A stretch of DNA of 64,000 bases, taken from contig CAVEUM010000013.1 in NCBI GenBank assembly GCA_963618735.1, forward strand, positions 1 to 64,000. The letters run 5' to 3'. Position numbers and translations under genes: made by a program. This document shows positions 42,364 to 51,544 of the stretch, piece by piece. The number at the start of each line of letters is the position of its first letter. The first letter of the stretch is position 1. The notes beneath the pieces were generated by a model. It saw only the letters and a list, made by a program, of their open reading frames with translations. It did not search any database and was not told the origin of the DNA. Source of the stretch: CAKUFA01 sp963618735. GTDB taxonomy: Bacteria > Bacillota > Clostridia > Christensenellales > Aristaeellaceae.

Positions 42364-43095
42364 ATGAGTGACATCATGATTTCCGTCAAGGATGTAGGCG
42401 TTTGCTTCCGCATGGATGCGAACCGCACCACGAACCTGAAGGAATGGGCAGTCCGCGCACTGAAGCGGCAGAATAAGGTCGAAAATTTCTGGGCGCTTCG
42501 CAATGTGAGCTTTGACGTTTGCAAGGGCGAGGTACTTGGGCTGATTGGCCGCAACGGTGCCGGCAAAAGTACCCTGCTGAAGGTCATTTCCGGCATCATC
42601 AAGCCCCAGGAGGGCACCGTTGAACGTGCCGCGCGAGTCGTTCCCATGCTGGAACTTGGCAGCGGCTTCGATATGGAGCTGACGGGCAAGGAAAACATTT
42701 TCCTCAACGGCGCCATTTTGGGCTACACAAAGCATTTCCTCGAAGAAAAGTATGACAGCATCGTAGAATACTCCGAGCTTGGCAACTTCATCAACATGCC
42801 GCTGAAGACCTATTCCTCCGGCATGCTGGCACGTCTTGCGTTCTCCGTGGCCACCATGGTGAAGCCCGAGGTGCTGATTGTGGATGAAATTCTGGCCGTT
42901 GGTGATGAGCACTTCCAGAAGAAGAGCTACGAGCGCATGATGGAGCTGATGAGCGGCGGTACCACTGTGCTGTTCGTCAGTCACAATATCAATCAGATCC
43001 GTTCCATGTGCCAGCACGTGGTATGGATGGATCACGGTCACGTGAAGATGATGGGCGAAGCAGCCGACATCTGCGAGCAATACGCACGGGAGTAA
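42364..43095 (+). CDS. ABC transporter ATPase for glycan export (TagH/Wzt type)
   Basis: 243 residues. Walker A GRNGAGKST near 62, signature YSSGM near 143, Walker B VLIVDEILAVGD near 168, and an H-loop in FVSHN near 207. The N-terminal segment NLKEWAVRALKR and ELGSGFDMELTGKENIFLNG are hallmarks of the polysaccharide/teichoic acid export group. The C-terminal carbohydrate-binding domain of Wzt proteins that read a terminal methyl or phosphate cap is absent, so cap recognition would need another protein. It drives export through the preceding permease. Confidence 0.93.
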   Translation: MSDIMISVKDVGVCFRMDANRTTNLKEWAVRALKRQNKVENFWALRNVSFDVCKGEVLGLIGRNGAGKSTLLKVISGIIKPQEGTVERAARVVPMLELGSGFDMELTGKENIFLNGAILGYTKHFLEEKYDSIVEYSELGNFINMPLKTYSSGMLARLAFSVATMVKPEVLIVDEILAVGDEHFQKKSYERMMELMSGGTTVLFVSHNINQIRSMCQHVVWMDHGHVKMMGEAADICEQYARE

Positions 43096-43122
43096 CCCTC
43101 CCCCTGCAGAAAGGAGGCAAGC

Positions 43123-43932
43123 ATGCGGAAAGTCAGTATCATTACCCCAACCCACAACGGGCTTTTGACGCTGCCCGAAACCATCGCCTCCGTTCATGCG
43201 CAGACCTATAGCGACATCGAGCACATCATCGTGGACGATGGTTCCGACGACGCTTCCTTCCTGCAGTATTTATCTTCCCTGCCTGAAAACGTGCAGGTGA
43301 TTCACCAGGCTGCTGCGGGGCCTGCTGCTGCCCGAAACAATGGCATCGGCGCCGCCTCCGGGGACTACATTCTCCTGCTGGATGACGATGACCTGATCGA
43401 TCCCACCTATGTCGAGAAGGCCGCGCAGATTCTTGACCGCGGCGACGCGGATATCGTCTACTGCATGGCTGATCGCTTCGGCAAGGTCAACTGTCCATGG
43501 GATCTGCCGCCTTTCTCCCCTGTGGCGATGCTGGTGGACAATGTGGTGTTCATCACCGCCCTGTTTCCTAAAAGGTTGTGGAGCGCTGTCGGCGGCTTCG
43601 ATGAGGGCATGAAAAAGGGTCTGGAAGATTACGATTTCTGGCTCACCCAGCTGGAGCATGACGCAAGATTCTACCGCATCCCCGAGGTGCTGTTCCACTG
43701 CCGTGTGAAGGCTCAATCCCACAACGTGGTTTCCGCCGACACCGAGCAGAAGATGCAGGATAATTACAATTACCTGTATCAGAAGCATCACGCCCTCTTC
43801 ATGCGCTATGAAGAAGAATACATGGCCGCCCTCCGCGCGGACTGGATTCACCTGAGGTATATTCTCAACAAGCCTGCCCCCAGAGGCCTGCGCGGACTCA
43901 TCAAGGCCTTCCTTAAGCGGATTTTCAAGTGA
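43123..43932 (+). CDS. Family 2 glycosyltransferase
   Basis: 269 residues. GT-A fold: VSIITPTHNG near the N-terminus, DDGSDDASF near 38, and LLDDDDLIDP near 88 as the DxD metal site. The C-terminal half has KGLEDYDFWL near 166 and PEVLFHCR near 186. It is about as long as, and visibly homologous to, the second GT2 gene at 45810. It probably adds a sugar to the exported glycan in the cytoplasm. AGGAGG lies just before the start. Confidence 0.92.
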   Translation: MRKVSIITPTHNGLLTLPETIASVHAQTYSDIEHIIVDDGSDDASFLQYLSSLPENVQVIHQAAAGPAAARNNGIGAASGDYILLLDDDDLIDPTYVEKAAQILDRGDADIVYCMADRFGKVNCPWDLPPFSPVAMLVDNVVFITALFPKRLWSAVGGFDEGMKKGLEDYDFWLTQLEHDARFYRIPEVLFHCRVKAQSHNVVSADTEQKMQDNYNYLYQKHHALFMRYEEEYMAALRADWIHLRYILNKPAPRGLRGLIKAFLKRIFK

Positions 43933-43947
43933 AAGGAGCGATAAGCC

Positions 43948-45789
43948 ATGGCAAAGCTTGACCTGCGCCCTGGTCACGATAATTCAACCAAGACCTACTC
44001 CGATGGCAGCATTGAGCAGGAAATTCTGCAGGCTGTTTCCACCCAGGGAGATATGGACTGGTATGCTGATAAGCGTTGGCCGATTATCTGTCACTTTTCC
44101 CAGCTGCGCTCCAATATTTTCAACTGGTACCCCTTCAAGGAGGGTGCCTCCGTGCTGGAAATCGGCGCTGGCTGCGGCGCACTGACAGGCTATTTGTGTG
44201 AGCGGGTGGCGCACGTCACCTCCGTGGAAAAGTCCGTCATTCGTTCCGAAATTAACCTGAAGCGGCATGCGAACTGCGAAAATCTCGAAATTGTGGTAGA
44301 TGACTTCGCCACCATGAAGCTTGCCGAAAAGTACGACTACGTGGTGGTCATTGGCGTGCTGGAATACGCCGCTTGGACTTCCCCCGGAGATGACCCTGCG
44401 GATGCTTTTCTGCGCAAAGCCGCCTCTTTTCTGAAAGAAGACGGCAAGATGCTGCTGGCCATCGAGAATCGCCTTGGCCACAAGTACCTGTCGGGCGCCC
44501 GTGAAGATCATGTCGGCCACTTCTTTGCCGGCATTAACAATTACCCTGGCGAAAGCGTGCGCACCTACTCCCGCAGCGAGCTGACGCGAAAGATTAACGG
44601 TGCCGACCTGCACGTGAGCCGTTTCTTCTACCCCTACCCGGACTACAAGTTCCCTGAAGAAATCTTCACCGATAGTTCAGTGAACGAGCGTTATCCCATT
44701 TCGGTGGATTACAGGCTGGATTCCTCCCGTGTGTCCATCTTCTCCGTGAAGGATTTCTATCAGGGACTCATGAATGACGGCATCGCAGGGAACTTCGCCA
44801 ACTCCTTCCTGGTGGAAATCACCAAGGACGCATCCCTGTCCCCCACCCCCTACAAGTACGTGAAGGTGTCCAATAACCGCAAAAGTGAGCATGCCATCTG
44901 CACCATCATCACGGATGACAACCAGGTGATCAAGCAGTCGCTGTACACCTGCGGCGAGGAGCATCTCCGCAACGTTGCTGAATTGGGCGGTCACGTTTAT
45001 ACCGACGGCCTGCGGAACGTTTCCTGCACCGCCGCAGGCAGCCGCACCGTCTTCTTCCCCTATGTGGAAGGTACTTCCCTGCAGCGCCGCCTGATCGCCT
45101 CTGCCCCGGAAGATCGCGAAGGTATGATTCTGCAGTGGTTCACCTGGCTGAAGAACGAGCTTTTCTCCATCGGTGAAGTGCGTCCCCAGGCATCGGACGA
45201 CGCCTTCCGGCAGGTCTTTGGCGATGCCGTATGCACGGATGACCTCCACTGGGTCCCCTGCGGCAACATCGACATGATCCCCTCCAACATCTTTGGCCGG
45301 ATTGGCGATGTTACCCTCATTGATTATGAATGGCAGATGAATTTCCCTGTGCCTGCAGAGTTCAGCCTGTGGCGCTTCCTCATCAGCCTGATTAACGACA
45401 CCAATCTGCTCAGCACGGCCTATACGGAAGATGCAAAGATGATGGAGCTGCTCTCCTGTTCTGCAGACGCGCTGCGCTGCTTCGAAAAGTGGGTGCTCGT
45501 CTTTGCCAATGAATACACCGGGATGAAGAGCATGGTGTCTCTGTCCCAGCCCATATATCCGCTGGACTTCGATGATGCCATTAACGCACAGAAAATGGCC
45601 AGGGAACAGCAGACGGCTCTGAGTCAGGCCTACGATGCCGCCCATGTGCTGACGCAAACCAATCAGCAGCTGACCAACGCCCTTACCAATGCCCAGAAGG
45701 CCAACGAGGCACTTGCCAATGAGCTTCAGTTGATTAAAGGAAGCCGTACCTGGCGAATCCGCACCAAAGTGCGCAAGGTTCTTCGGTAA
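43948..45789 (+). CDS. Methyltransferase - kinase-like - coiled-coil protein (WbdD-like)
   Basis: 613 residues. Residues 60-220 are a SAM-dependent methyltransferase (VLEIGAGCGALTG at 69-80, VVVIGVLEY near 133). Residues about 290-470 contain a possible aminoglycoside-kinase-like active site: NIDMIPSNIF with Asp442 and Asn447, then LIDYEW with Asp459, the usual catalytic and metal positions. Residues 545-595 are coiled coil, and the end is basic (SRTWRIRTKVRKVLR). The order matches WbdD of E. coli O9a, which caps and measures O-antigen by phosphorylation and methylation. The kinase call is inference; the methyltransferase is firm. It is flanked by two related glycosyltransferases. Confidence 0.75.
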   Translation: MAKLDLRPGHDNSTKTYSDGSIEQEILQAVSTQGDMDWYADKRWPIICHFSQLRSNIFNWYPFKEGASVLEIGAGCGALTGYLCERVAHVTSVEKSVIRSEINLKRHANCENLEIVVDDFATMKLAEKYDYVVVIGVLEYAAWTSPGDDPADAFLRKAASFLKEDGKMLLAIENRLGHKYLSGAREDHVGHFFAGINNYPGESVRTYSRSELTRKINGADLHVSRFFYPYPDYKFPEEIFTDSSVNERYPISVDYRLDSSRVSIFSVKDFYQGLMNDGIAGNFANSFLVEITKDASLSPTPYKYVKVSNNRKSEHAICTIITDDNQVIKQSLYTCGEEHLRNVAELGGHVYTDGLRNVSCTAAGSRTVFFPYVEGTSLQRRLIASAPEDREGMILQWFTWLKNELFSIGEVRPQASDDAFRQVFGDAVCTDDLHWVPCGNIDMIPSNIFGRIGDVTLIDYEWQMNFPVPAEFSLWRFLISLINDTNLLSTAYTEDAKMMELLSCSADALRCFEKWVLVFANEYTGMKSMVSLSQPIYPLDFDDAINAQKMAREQQTALSQAYDAAHVLTQTNQQLTNALTNAQKANEALANELQLIKGSRTWRIRTKVRKVLR

Positions 45790-45809
45790 GACAAAAAGGA
45801 GCGAATCGG

Positions 45810-46670
45810 ATGAATACCAATCCTCTCGTGAGTGTTGTCATGCCCTGTTTCAATGACGGGTGCTACATTCAGGAAAGTGTGGCATCTGTCAAGGCACAGA
45901 CCTATCCCGAAATCGAATTGATTATCGTGGATGACGGTTCTGATGACCTCAAGACACGCTCTGCTCTGAAAGCCCTTCAGCAGGATGATCAGGTCACGGT
46001 GATCCGCGCCGATCACGTAGGCCCTTCTCAGGCACGAAACACAGGCATCGCCGCGGCCAAGGGCAAGTACATCCTGCCCCTGGACTCCGATGACACGATT
46101 GGTTCCACCTACATTGAAAAGGCTGTGCAGGTGCTGGAAACTCGTCAGGACATCGGTGTCGTGTACTGCCAGGCCGATCTTTTCGGCGCCCAAACAGGCC
46201 GTTGGGATCTTCCCAATTATAGCCGCGAGTCCATGCTGCTGGATAACATCGTGTTCGTTACCGCCCTTTTTCCCAGGGAGCTTTGGGCAAAGGTCGGCGG
46301 TTTCAACACCAACATGAAGGATGGCATGGAAGACTATGACTTCTGGCTCTCCATTTTGGAAACAGGCAAGGAAATCTATCAGATTCCTGAGGTGCTGTTC
46401 CATTACCGCATCAAGGATAAGTCCCGCACCACACAGTTCCAGAAGGATCCCAGCAGCATCAAGGCCACCTATCACCAATTGATGAACAACCACAAGCAGT
46501 TCATGCTGGACAATGCGGATGTGATTATCCCCCAGCTGCGGGACGCGCTGATTGACCAGCTCTATCTGCGCCGCATGGCAGAGGGAAAGGCGCAGTCTGT
46601 CGCCAAGCTCCGCGAGGTACCAGTCGTAGGCAAGGTTCTTCGAAAGATCTATCATCTATTTGCCAGATAA
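45810..46670 (+). CDS. Family 2 glycosyltransferase
   Basis: 286 residues, GT-A fold: VSVVMPCFNDG near 8-18, DDGSDDLKT near 43, LPLDSDDTIG near 89 as the metal site. MKDGMEDYDFWL (near 169) and IPEVLFHYRIK are shared almost word for word with the GT2 at 43123, along with LLDNIVFVTALFP, so the two are paralogues. It has an extra 20-residue C-terminal tail ending KVLRKIYHLFAR, basic and amphipathic, suited to membrane contact. It acts on the glycan in the cytoplasm. Confidence 0.92.
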   Translation: MNTNPLVSVVMPCFNDGCYIQESVASVKAQTYPEIELIIVDDGSDDLKTRSALKALQQDDQVTVIRADHVGPSQARNTGIAAAKGKYILPLDSDDTIGSTYIEKAVQVLETRQDIGVVYCQADLFGAQTGRWDLPNYSRESMLLDNIVFVTALFPRELWAKVGGFNTNMKDGMEDYDFWLSILETGKEIYQIPEVLFHYRIKDKSRTTQFQKDPSSIKATYHQLMNNHKQFMLDNADVIIPQLRDALIDQLYLRRMAEGKAQSVAKLREVPVVGKVLRKIYHLFAR

Positions 46671-46700
46671 ATTCCGTAGGCAAGCAGGAGGAAATAATTC

Positions 46701-47813
46701 ATGATCATCTTCACATCTGTATGCAGCAACTACATCCATAAGGCTCGCTGCCTTGCCCAATCCGTGAAGCAGCACATGCCCTACGCCAAGTTCTTCCTCT
46801 GCCTGACGGAGCGCGAAATCCCCGAAGGCGCCCGTTGCAAGGAATTTGACCAGATCGTGCTGAGCAAGGACATGTGGCCCGGCAACTTCGATCACTTCAT
46901 CTTCAAGCACGCCATTGTGGAAGCCTCCACCGCCGTAAAGGGCGAATTCTTCCGCTACCTGCTGAAGACTTACACGGATGAAACCGAGTTCGTCTACCTG
47001 GACCCTGACTGCTACGTGTACGACGATATGCCCGAGCTGCGCGAAAAGCTGAAGACCCGCCCCATTGTGCTCTGCCCGCATCTGCTCAAGCCCGGCAACA
47101 TCGACATGGAGCTTTCCAGCACGGCGCACGGCGTGTACAATCTGGGCTTCCTGGCGGTAAACCATACCGAGGAAGCCGTGAAGTTCATCAACTGGTGGGC
47201 AGATCGTCTGCAGCAGTTCTGCTACGATGACATCCCCCGCGGCATCTTCACCGACCAGAAGTGGATTGACCTGGCGCCCTGCTTCTTCGACACAGAAATC
47301 TTCAAGCACCATGGCTATGACTTCGCCACCTGGTCTCTGATGGATTGCAACCTGACGAAAGAAAACGGACACTACTTCGTGGAAGGTGATCCCCTGCGCT
47401 TCATCCACTTCTCTGGCTACGACAGCGACACCATTGATATGTGCATGCGGAACTGGATGCCCGCGGATGAGAAGATCTTCCATGAGCTGTACGCCGCTTA
47501 TCGCGTGCTGCACACGCAGAACGACGCGGATCACATCTCCAAGACGCCCTGGAGCTACAGCACCTACCTCTCCGGCAAAAAGATCGACAATAAGGTGCGC
47601 ATCGCCTACCGCAACAATATTGCCCATATGGACGCGGTGGAGAACCCCTTCGCCCTGAGCGATGCCGCCCTCACCTCCATGATTTCCGCCAGCCAGACGA
47701 AGATCCAAACCCAGTCTCTGAATCAGCGCGCCATGAACGTCCTTCATGAGCAGGGCTTTGGCACCTTCTGCAAAAAGGTCGTTAATCACATTTTCCACAC
47801 TTCATTGAAATAA
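46701..47813 (+). CDS. Glycosyltransferase-like protein (GT8-type fold)
   Basis: 370 residues. N-terminal Rossmann-like strand-helix (IIFTSVCSNYIHKARCLAQS), YLDPDCYVYDD near 97 as a DxD site, and AHGVYNLGFLAVN near 143, all common in nucleotide-sugar transferases of the GT8 type. WTxxDQKW-like GIFTDQKWIDL lies near 190, another GT8 feature. The family assignment is moderate, not exact. It is the last gene of the glycan operon, 30 bases after the GT2 gene, and is followed by a strong terminator. Confidence 0.78.
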   Translation: MIIFTSVCSNYIHKARCLAQSVKQHMPYAKFFLCLTEREIPEGARCKEFDQIVLSKDMWPGNFDHFIFKHAIVEASTAVKGEFFRYLLKTYTDETEFVYLDPDCYVYDDMPELREKLKTRPIVLCPHLLKPGNIDMELSSTAHGVYNLGFLAVNHTEEAVKFINWWADRLQQFCYDDIPRGIFTDQKWIDLAPCFFDTEIFKHHGYDFATWSLMDCNLTKENGHYFVEGDPLRFIHFSGYDSDTIDMCMRNWMPADEKIFHELYAAYRVLHTQNDADHISKTPWSYSTYLSGKKIDNKVRIAYRNNIAHMDAVENPFALSDAALTSMISASQTKIQTQSLNQRAMNVLHEQGFGTFCKKVVNHIFHTSLK

Positions 47814-47858
47814 TGGTGGATTGTGTGAGTGCAGAATAATCAAATCTCATAGAAATTC

Positions 47859-47906
47859 AACAACCTCCTGTTGTACCCTTTCCGATACAGCAGGAGGTTG
47901 TTTTTG
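47859..47906 (+). terminator. Terminator of the glycan operon
   Basis: A 12-bp stem (AACAACCTCCTG/CAGGAGGTTGTT) with a 20-base loop and a T-run. Confidence 0.9.
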
Positions 47907-47995
47907 ATTTGAGCAGGATATGCAAAGAAATGACGGGATGGTTGGGCAACGGTGTGTCGCGGCCAAATCCATGGAATGCGTAAACGCCGACGCCG

Positions 47996-49351
47996 TCACG
48001 CCGTCTTCATGCGCTTTTCCAACTGACGAATGCGATGATAGTACCCGACAATCAGCAAAATGGCCGCTCCGATCCAGGCAAGAATCTCCGCCAGATAGAT
48101 TCCCCATTCGCCCCACAGCTTCGGGAGAACCAATGCGGCCATCACGCGCATAATCAGTTCCATCACACCAGAGGCCATGGGGATCAGTGTGTCCCCCAAA
48201 CCTTGCAGCGTTGAGCGATACACAAACAGCAGATACAGGGAGAATAATCCGCTACCCATCACCGCAAGGAACTTGTAGCCGAAATCGAGCACCTGCGCCA
48301 CCACATCAGGTTCATCGTCCACAAAGAGTCCAAGCAAAGGCTTGCCCCAGATCAGCACAACGGCAGCCACCAAGATGGCCATCGCTACGCCAATCTGTGC
48401 CGATCGCCTTAAGCCCTTCTTCACTCGATCAAGCTTGCCCGCACCAAGGTTTTGTCCTGCGAAGGTACCCACGGCGGATCCCAACGAGTTGCCTGCCACT
48501 TCCACCAGACCCTGCAGTTTGGACGCAGCGCTGTACCCAGCCATGAAGATGAAGCCTTCCGCATTCACCACGCCCTGCAGCACCAGTCCGCCAATGGCGA
48601 TAATCAGGTTTTGGAAGGCAATGGGCAAGCCCAGCAAAAGCAGCCGCCGATCTTCCTGCACATCGGGGCGCATGTCCTTCCAGCCAAGTTTCATCATAGG
48701 AAGTTTTAGCGACACTACCAGGCAGATAACAAATGCGAGCCCCTGTCCCATAATGGTGGCAATGGCCACGCCTGCCACGCTCCAGTGAAATTCCGCCACA
48801 AAAAGGATGTCCAACAATATGTTGCTCACCGCGGCGCAAATCATGCCCACAAGCGGCGTTCGGCTGTCCCCCACCGAGCGCAGGAAACCCGAGAACAGGT
48901 TAAAGCCCATGACCATAGGAATGCCGCCGAAGATGATACGCAGATAAGTCACTGTTAGGTCAAAGGTATCATCCGGCGTGTTCAGTACGTGAAGGATGGG
49001 CACCAGCAGCACCTGCGAGATCACTTCCAGCACCACGATCACCGCAATGGAAAGCATAATACTCTGACCCGCTGCCAGCTTCAGCCCCTCCTGATCCTGT
49101 GCACCAAACCGTTGGGCGATCATGATGGCAAAGCCCTGGGCAAGTCCCATGGCGATGGACAGCACTGCCCAGTCCAGCCATCCGGCAGAAGACACCGCTG
49201 CCAATGCTGTAACGCCTTCCACTCGCCCGATGACCAGCGTATCCACCAGATTGTACATCTGCTGAAACAGGTTGCCCGCAATAATCGGCAAGGCAAACAG
49301 CAGAATCAGCTTGGTCACGCTGCCTTTCGTCAAGTCCTTCGTGTGTGACAT
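47996..49351 (-). CDS. MATE family efflux transporter (second copy)
   Basis: 451 residues with about 12 membrane helices. N-terminal MSHTKDLTKGSVTKLILLFALPIIAGNLFQQMYNLVDTL is the signature of the NorM/DinF-like group of Clostridia. GTFAGQNLGAG near 263 mirrors a conserved turn. It differs clearly from the MATE at 23052, so it is not a recent duplicate. It exports organic cations or metabolites against sodium or proton gradients; substrate unknown. It starts 56 bases after the alaS terminator, with AGAGG before the ATG. No promoter could be assigned with confidence. Confidence 0.94.
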   Translation of the reverse strand: MSHTKDLTKGSVTKLILLFALPIIAGNLFQQMYNLVDTLVIGRVEGVTALAAVSSAGWLDWAVLSIAMGLAQGFAIMIAQRFGAQDQEGLKLAAGQSIMLSIAVIVVLEVISQVLLVPILHVLNTPDDTFDLTVTYLRIIFGGIPMVMGFNLFSGFLRSVGDSRTPLVGMICAAVSNILLDILFVAEFHWSVAGVAIATIMGQGLAFVICLVVSLKLPMMKLGWKDMRPDVQEDRRLLLLGLPIAFQNLIIAIGGLVLQGVVNAEGFIFMAGYSAASKLQGLVEVAGNSLGSAVGTFAGQNLGAGKLDRVKKGLRRSAQIGVAMAILVAAVVLIWGKPLLGLFVDDEPDVVAQVLDFGYKFLAVMGSGLFSLYLLFVYRSTLQGLGDTLIPMASGVMELIMRVMAALVLPKLWGEWGIYLAEILAWIGAAILLIVGYYHRIRQLEKRMKTA

Positions 49352-49406
49352 GGTGCACCTCTCCGAAAATGTTTGTCTACGTTGAAAGTGAATACGAATT
49401 CTTTAT

Positions 49407-49450
49407 GAAAAGGAGCTGTGAAAGAACGACCAGCATTCTTCACAGCTCCT
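49407..49450 (-). terminator. Terminator of the alaS-type gene
   Basis: On the minus strand a 12-bp stem (AGGAGCTGTGAA/TTCACAGCTCCT), 16-base loop and TTTTC. Confidence 0.85.
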
Positions 49451-49467
49451 CAATATTTTGTGGAAAA

Positions 49468-51435
49468 TTACCGCTTCAGTACAGCCTTGATGCGGCGAAC
49501 GCCTGCGGAGGAGGACTCTTCCTTCAGAATGTGGAAGGAGCCCAGATCACCGGTATTCTCAGCATGAGGGCCGCCGCAGATTTCGAAGGAATAGTCACCC
49601 ATCTTGTAGGTGCGAACCTTTTCGCCGTACTTATTCTCGAACAGGCCGATAGCGCCCTGCGCCTTGGCTTCGGGAACGGTCATCTCGCGGCAGACAACAG
49701 GCACATGAGCCTCAATAGCCTCATTCACCAGCTTTTCGACCTGCTGGAGCTCCTCAGGGGTCACCTTACGGCCGAAGGTAAAGTCGAAGCGCAGACGCTC
49801 AGCGGTGATGTTGGAGCCCTTCTGATGCACTTCCTCGCCCAGCACCTTCCGCAGTGCAGCGTGGAGCAGGTGGGTTGCGGTGTGCAGCTTGGTGGTCTCT
49901 TCGCTGTGGTCAGCCAGGCCGCCCTTGAACTTCTGGTCAGCACCCTGGTGGCTCAACTCCTGATGCTTCTTGAAGCGCTCGTCAAAGTCAGCCTTGTCAA
50001 CCTTCAGGCCCTTCTCAGCAGCCAGCTCCATGGTCATCTCAATGGGGAAGCCGAAGGTGTCATAAAGCTTGAAGGCGCTGCGGCCGTCCAGCACGTCCAG
50101 AGAGGCCATGCGGGCATTCACGTTAGCTTCCACTGCAGCAGCGTCACCAGCGTTGGCAGCCTCGATGATGGGCATCATGTCAGGAGACGGACGGAGCTTC
50201 TTGGTCTCTGCCAGTTCCTTAGCGCAGGCAGCCTTGTCGTCTGCAGCCAGGATGGTCTCCAGCAGTGCCTTGGTCTGCTGCACATTGTTGTAAACCTTGT
50301 CGAATTCCTTTTCACCCTGCTTCAGGGTACGGGCAAAGCGGCCTTCCTCCAGGCTCAGCTGCTCCAGCACGAAAGCGCTGTTGCGCTCCAGCTCGGGATA
50401 GGCGCTCTTGTACTGGTCGATGATGACCTTAGCAATCTCGCAGGTGAATCCTTCAGGCATGCCCAGCTGCATGGCGTAGCGCACAGCACGGCGAATCAGG
50501 CGGCGCAGGATATAGCCCTGGTCGGTATTGGAGGGGCTCACACCGCGGTCGTCACCCAAGATGAAGGTGGACGTACGCATATGGTCGCCGATGATGCGGA
50601 AAGCCTTGGTCACAGCATCATCTTCGCCATAGGTATGGCCGCTCATTTCAGCGATCTTATTCAGGATGCCCGTGAAGGCGTCAGTCTCGTAAACGGTCTT
50701 CTTGCCGGTCAGCACACCGATGGTACGCTCCAGGCCCATGCCGGTATCCACGTTCTTCTTGGACAGCGGGATGAAGGAACCATCGGCCTGCTTGTTATAC
50801 TGCATGAACACGTCATTCCAGATTTCCAGATAGCGGCCGCAGGAGCATGCAGGAGAGCAGTTAGGACCGCAGGGCTCCTTATCGGTGATGATGAACATCT
50901 CGGTATCAGGGCCGCAGGGACCGGTGATGCCGGCAGGACCCCACCAGTTGTGCTCCTTGGGCAGATAGAAGAGGTGATCCTCCGCAACGCCCATAGAACG
51001 CCAGATGTCATGGCTCTCGGTATCGCGGGGGCAGTTCTCATCACCCTCGAACACCGTGAAGGCCAGGCGATTCTTGTCCAATCCCAGATATTCGGGGCTG
51101 GTCAGGAATTCCCAGGACCAGGAAATGGCTTCCTTCTTGAAATAATCGCCCAGGGACCAGTTGCCCAGCATTTCGAAGAACGTCAGGTGGCTTGCGTCGC
51201 CCACGTCATCGATATCACCGGTGCGGATGCACTTCTGGACATCCGTCAGGCGGGTGCCGGCGGGATGGGGCGTGCCCATCAGGTAAGGCACCAGGGGATG
51301 CATGCCGGCCGTGGTAAACAGCACGGTAGGATCATTTTCAGGAATAACGGAAGCGGACTGAATGCGATGATGTCCCTTGGATTCCATGAACTTCTGGAAC
51401 ATTTCACGCAGCTCCGCGGATGTAATCTGCATCAT
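49468..51435 (-). CDS. alaS: Alanyl-tRNA synthetase, short form without C-Ala domain
   Basis: 655 residues against about 870 usual. The class II catalytic core (TTAGMHPLVPYL near 40; DTGMGLERT near 235) and tRNA-recognition domain are intact. The editing domain has its zinc ligands: HTATHLLHAAL near 520 and CGGPHAENTG near 625. The sequence ends right after the editing domain, so the DHHA1/C-Ala region used for oligomerisation and tRNA elbow contact is missing. It charges tRNA-Ala and should still clear Ser-tRNA-Ala. Such short forms exist, but another full-length AlaRS elsewhere cannot be excluded. Promoter and terminator both present. Confidence 0.9.
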   Translation of the reverse strand: MMQITSAELREMFQKFMESKGHHRIQSASVIPENDPTVLFTTAGMHPLVPYLMGTPHPAGTRLTDVQKCIRTGDIDDVGDASHLTFFEMLGNWSLGDYFKKEAISWSWEFLTSPEYLGLDKNRLAFTVFEGDENCPRDTESHDIWRSMGVAEDHLFYLPKEHNWWGPAGITGPCGPDTEMFIITDKEPCGPNCSPACSCGRYLEIWNDVFMQYNKQADGSFIPLSKKNVDTGMGLERTIGVLTGKKTVYETDAFTGILNKIAEMSGHTYGEDDAVTKAFRIIGDHMRTSTFILGDDRGVSPSNTDQGYILRRLIRRAVRYAMQLGMPEGFTCEIAKVIIDQYKSAYPELERNSAFVLEQLSLEEGRFARTLKQGEKEFDKVYNNVQQTKALLETILAADDKAACAKELAETKKLRPSPDMMPIIEAANAGDAAAVEANVNARMASLDVLDGRSAFKLYDTFGFPIEMTMELAAEKGLKVDKADFDERFKKHQELSHQGADQKFKGGLADHSEETTKLHTATHLLHAALRKVLGEEVHQKGSNITAERLRFDFTFGRKVTPEELQQVEKLVNEAIEAHVPVVCREMTVPEAKAQGAIGLFENKYGEKVRTYKMGDYSFEICGGPHAENTGDLGSFHILKEESSSAGVRRIKAVLKR

Positions 51436-51477
51436 AGGAATATCTCTCCTTCCAAAACTGCCAAACGTGCAACGAAC

Positions 51478-51506
51478 ATTATAGCAAATTCAACTATCTT
51501 CTGCAA
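51478..51506 (-). promoter_or_regulatory. Promoter of the alaS-type gene
   Basis: On the minus strand TTGCAG and perfect TATAAT separated by 17 bp, 43 bases before the start codon. No T-box leader is present. Confidence 0.75.
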
Positions 51507-51544
51507 GCAGGGAGACGCGAATTCCTGCGTCTTCTTCACGTTTC

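Noticed and set aside
40861..43224. 787-residue frame antisense to the glycan ABC genes
   Set aside because: It lacks a ribosome site and motifs, and overlaps genes with clear Walker motifs on the other strand.
51480..51544. Hairpin GACGC/GCGTC downstream of the L,D-transpeptidase gene
   Set aside because: Only five base pairs and no T-run, so it is not a supportable terminator.
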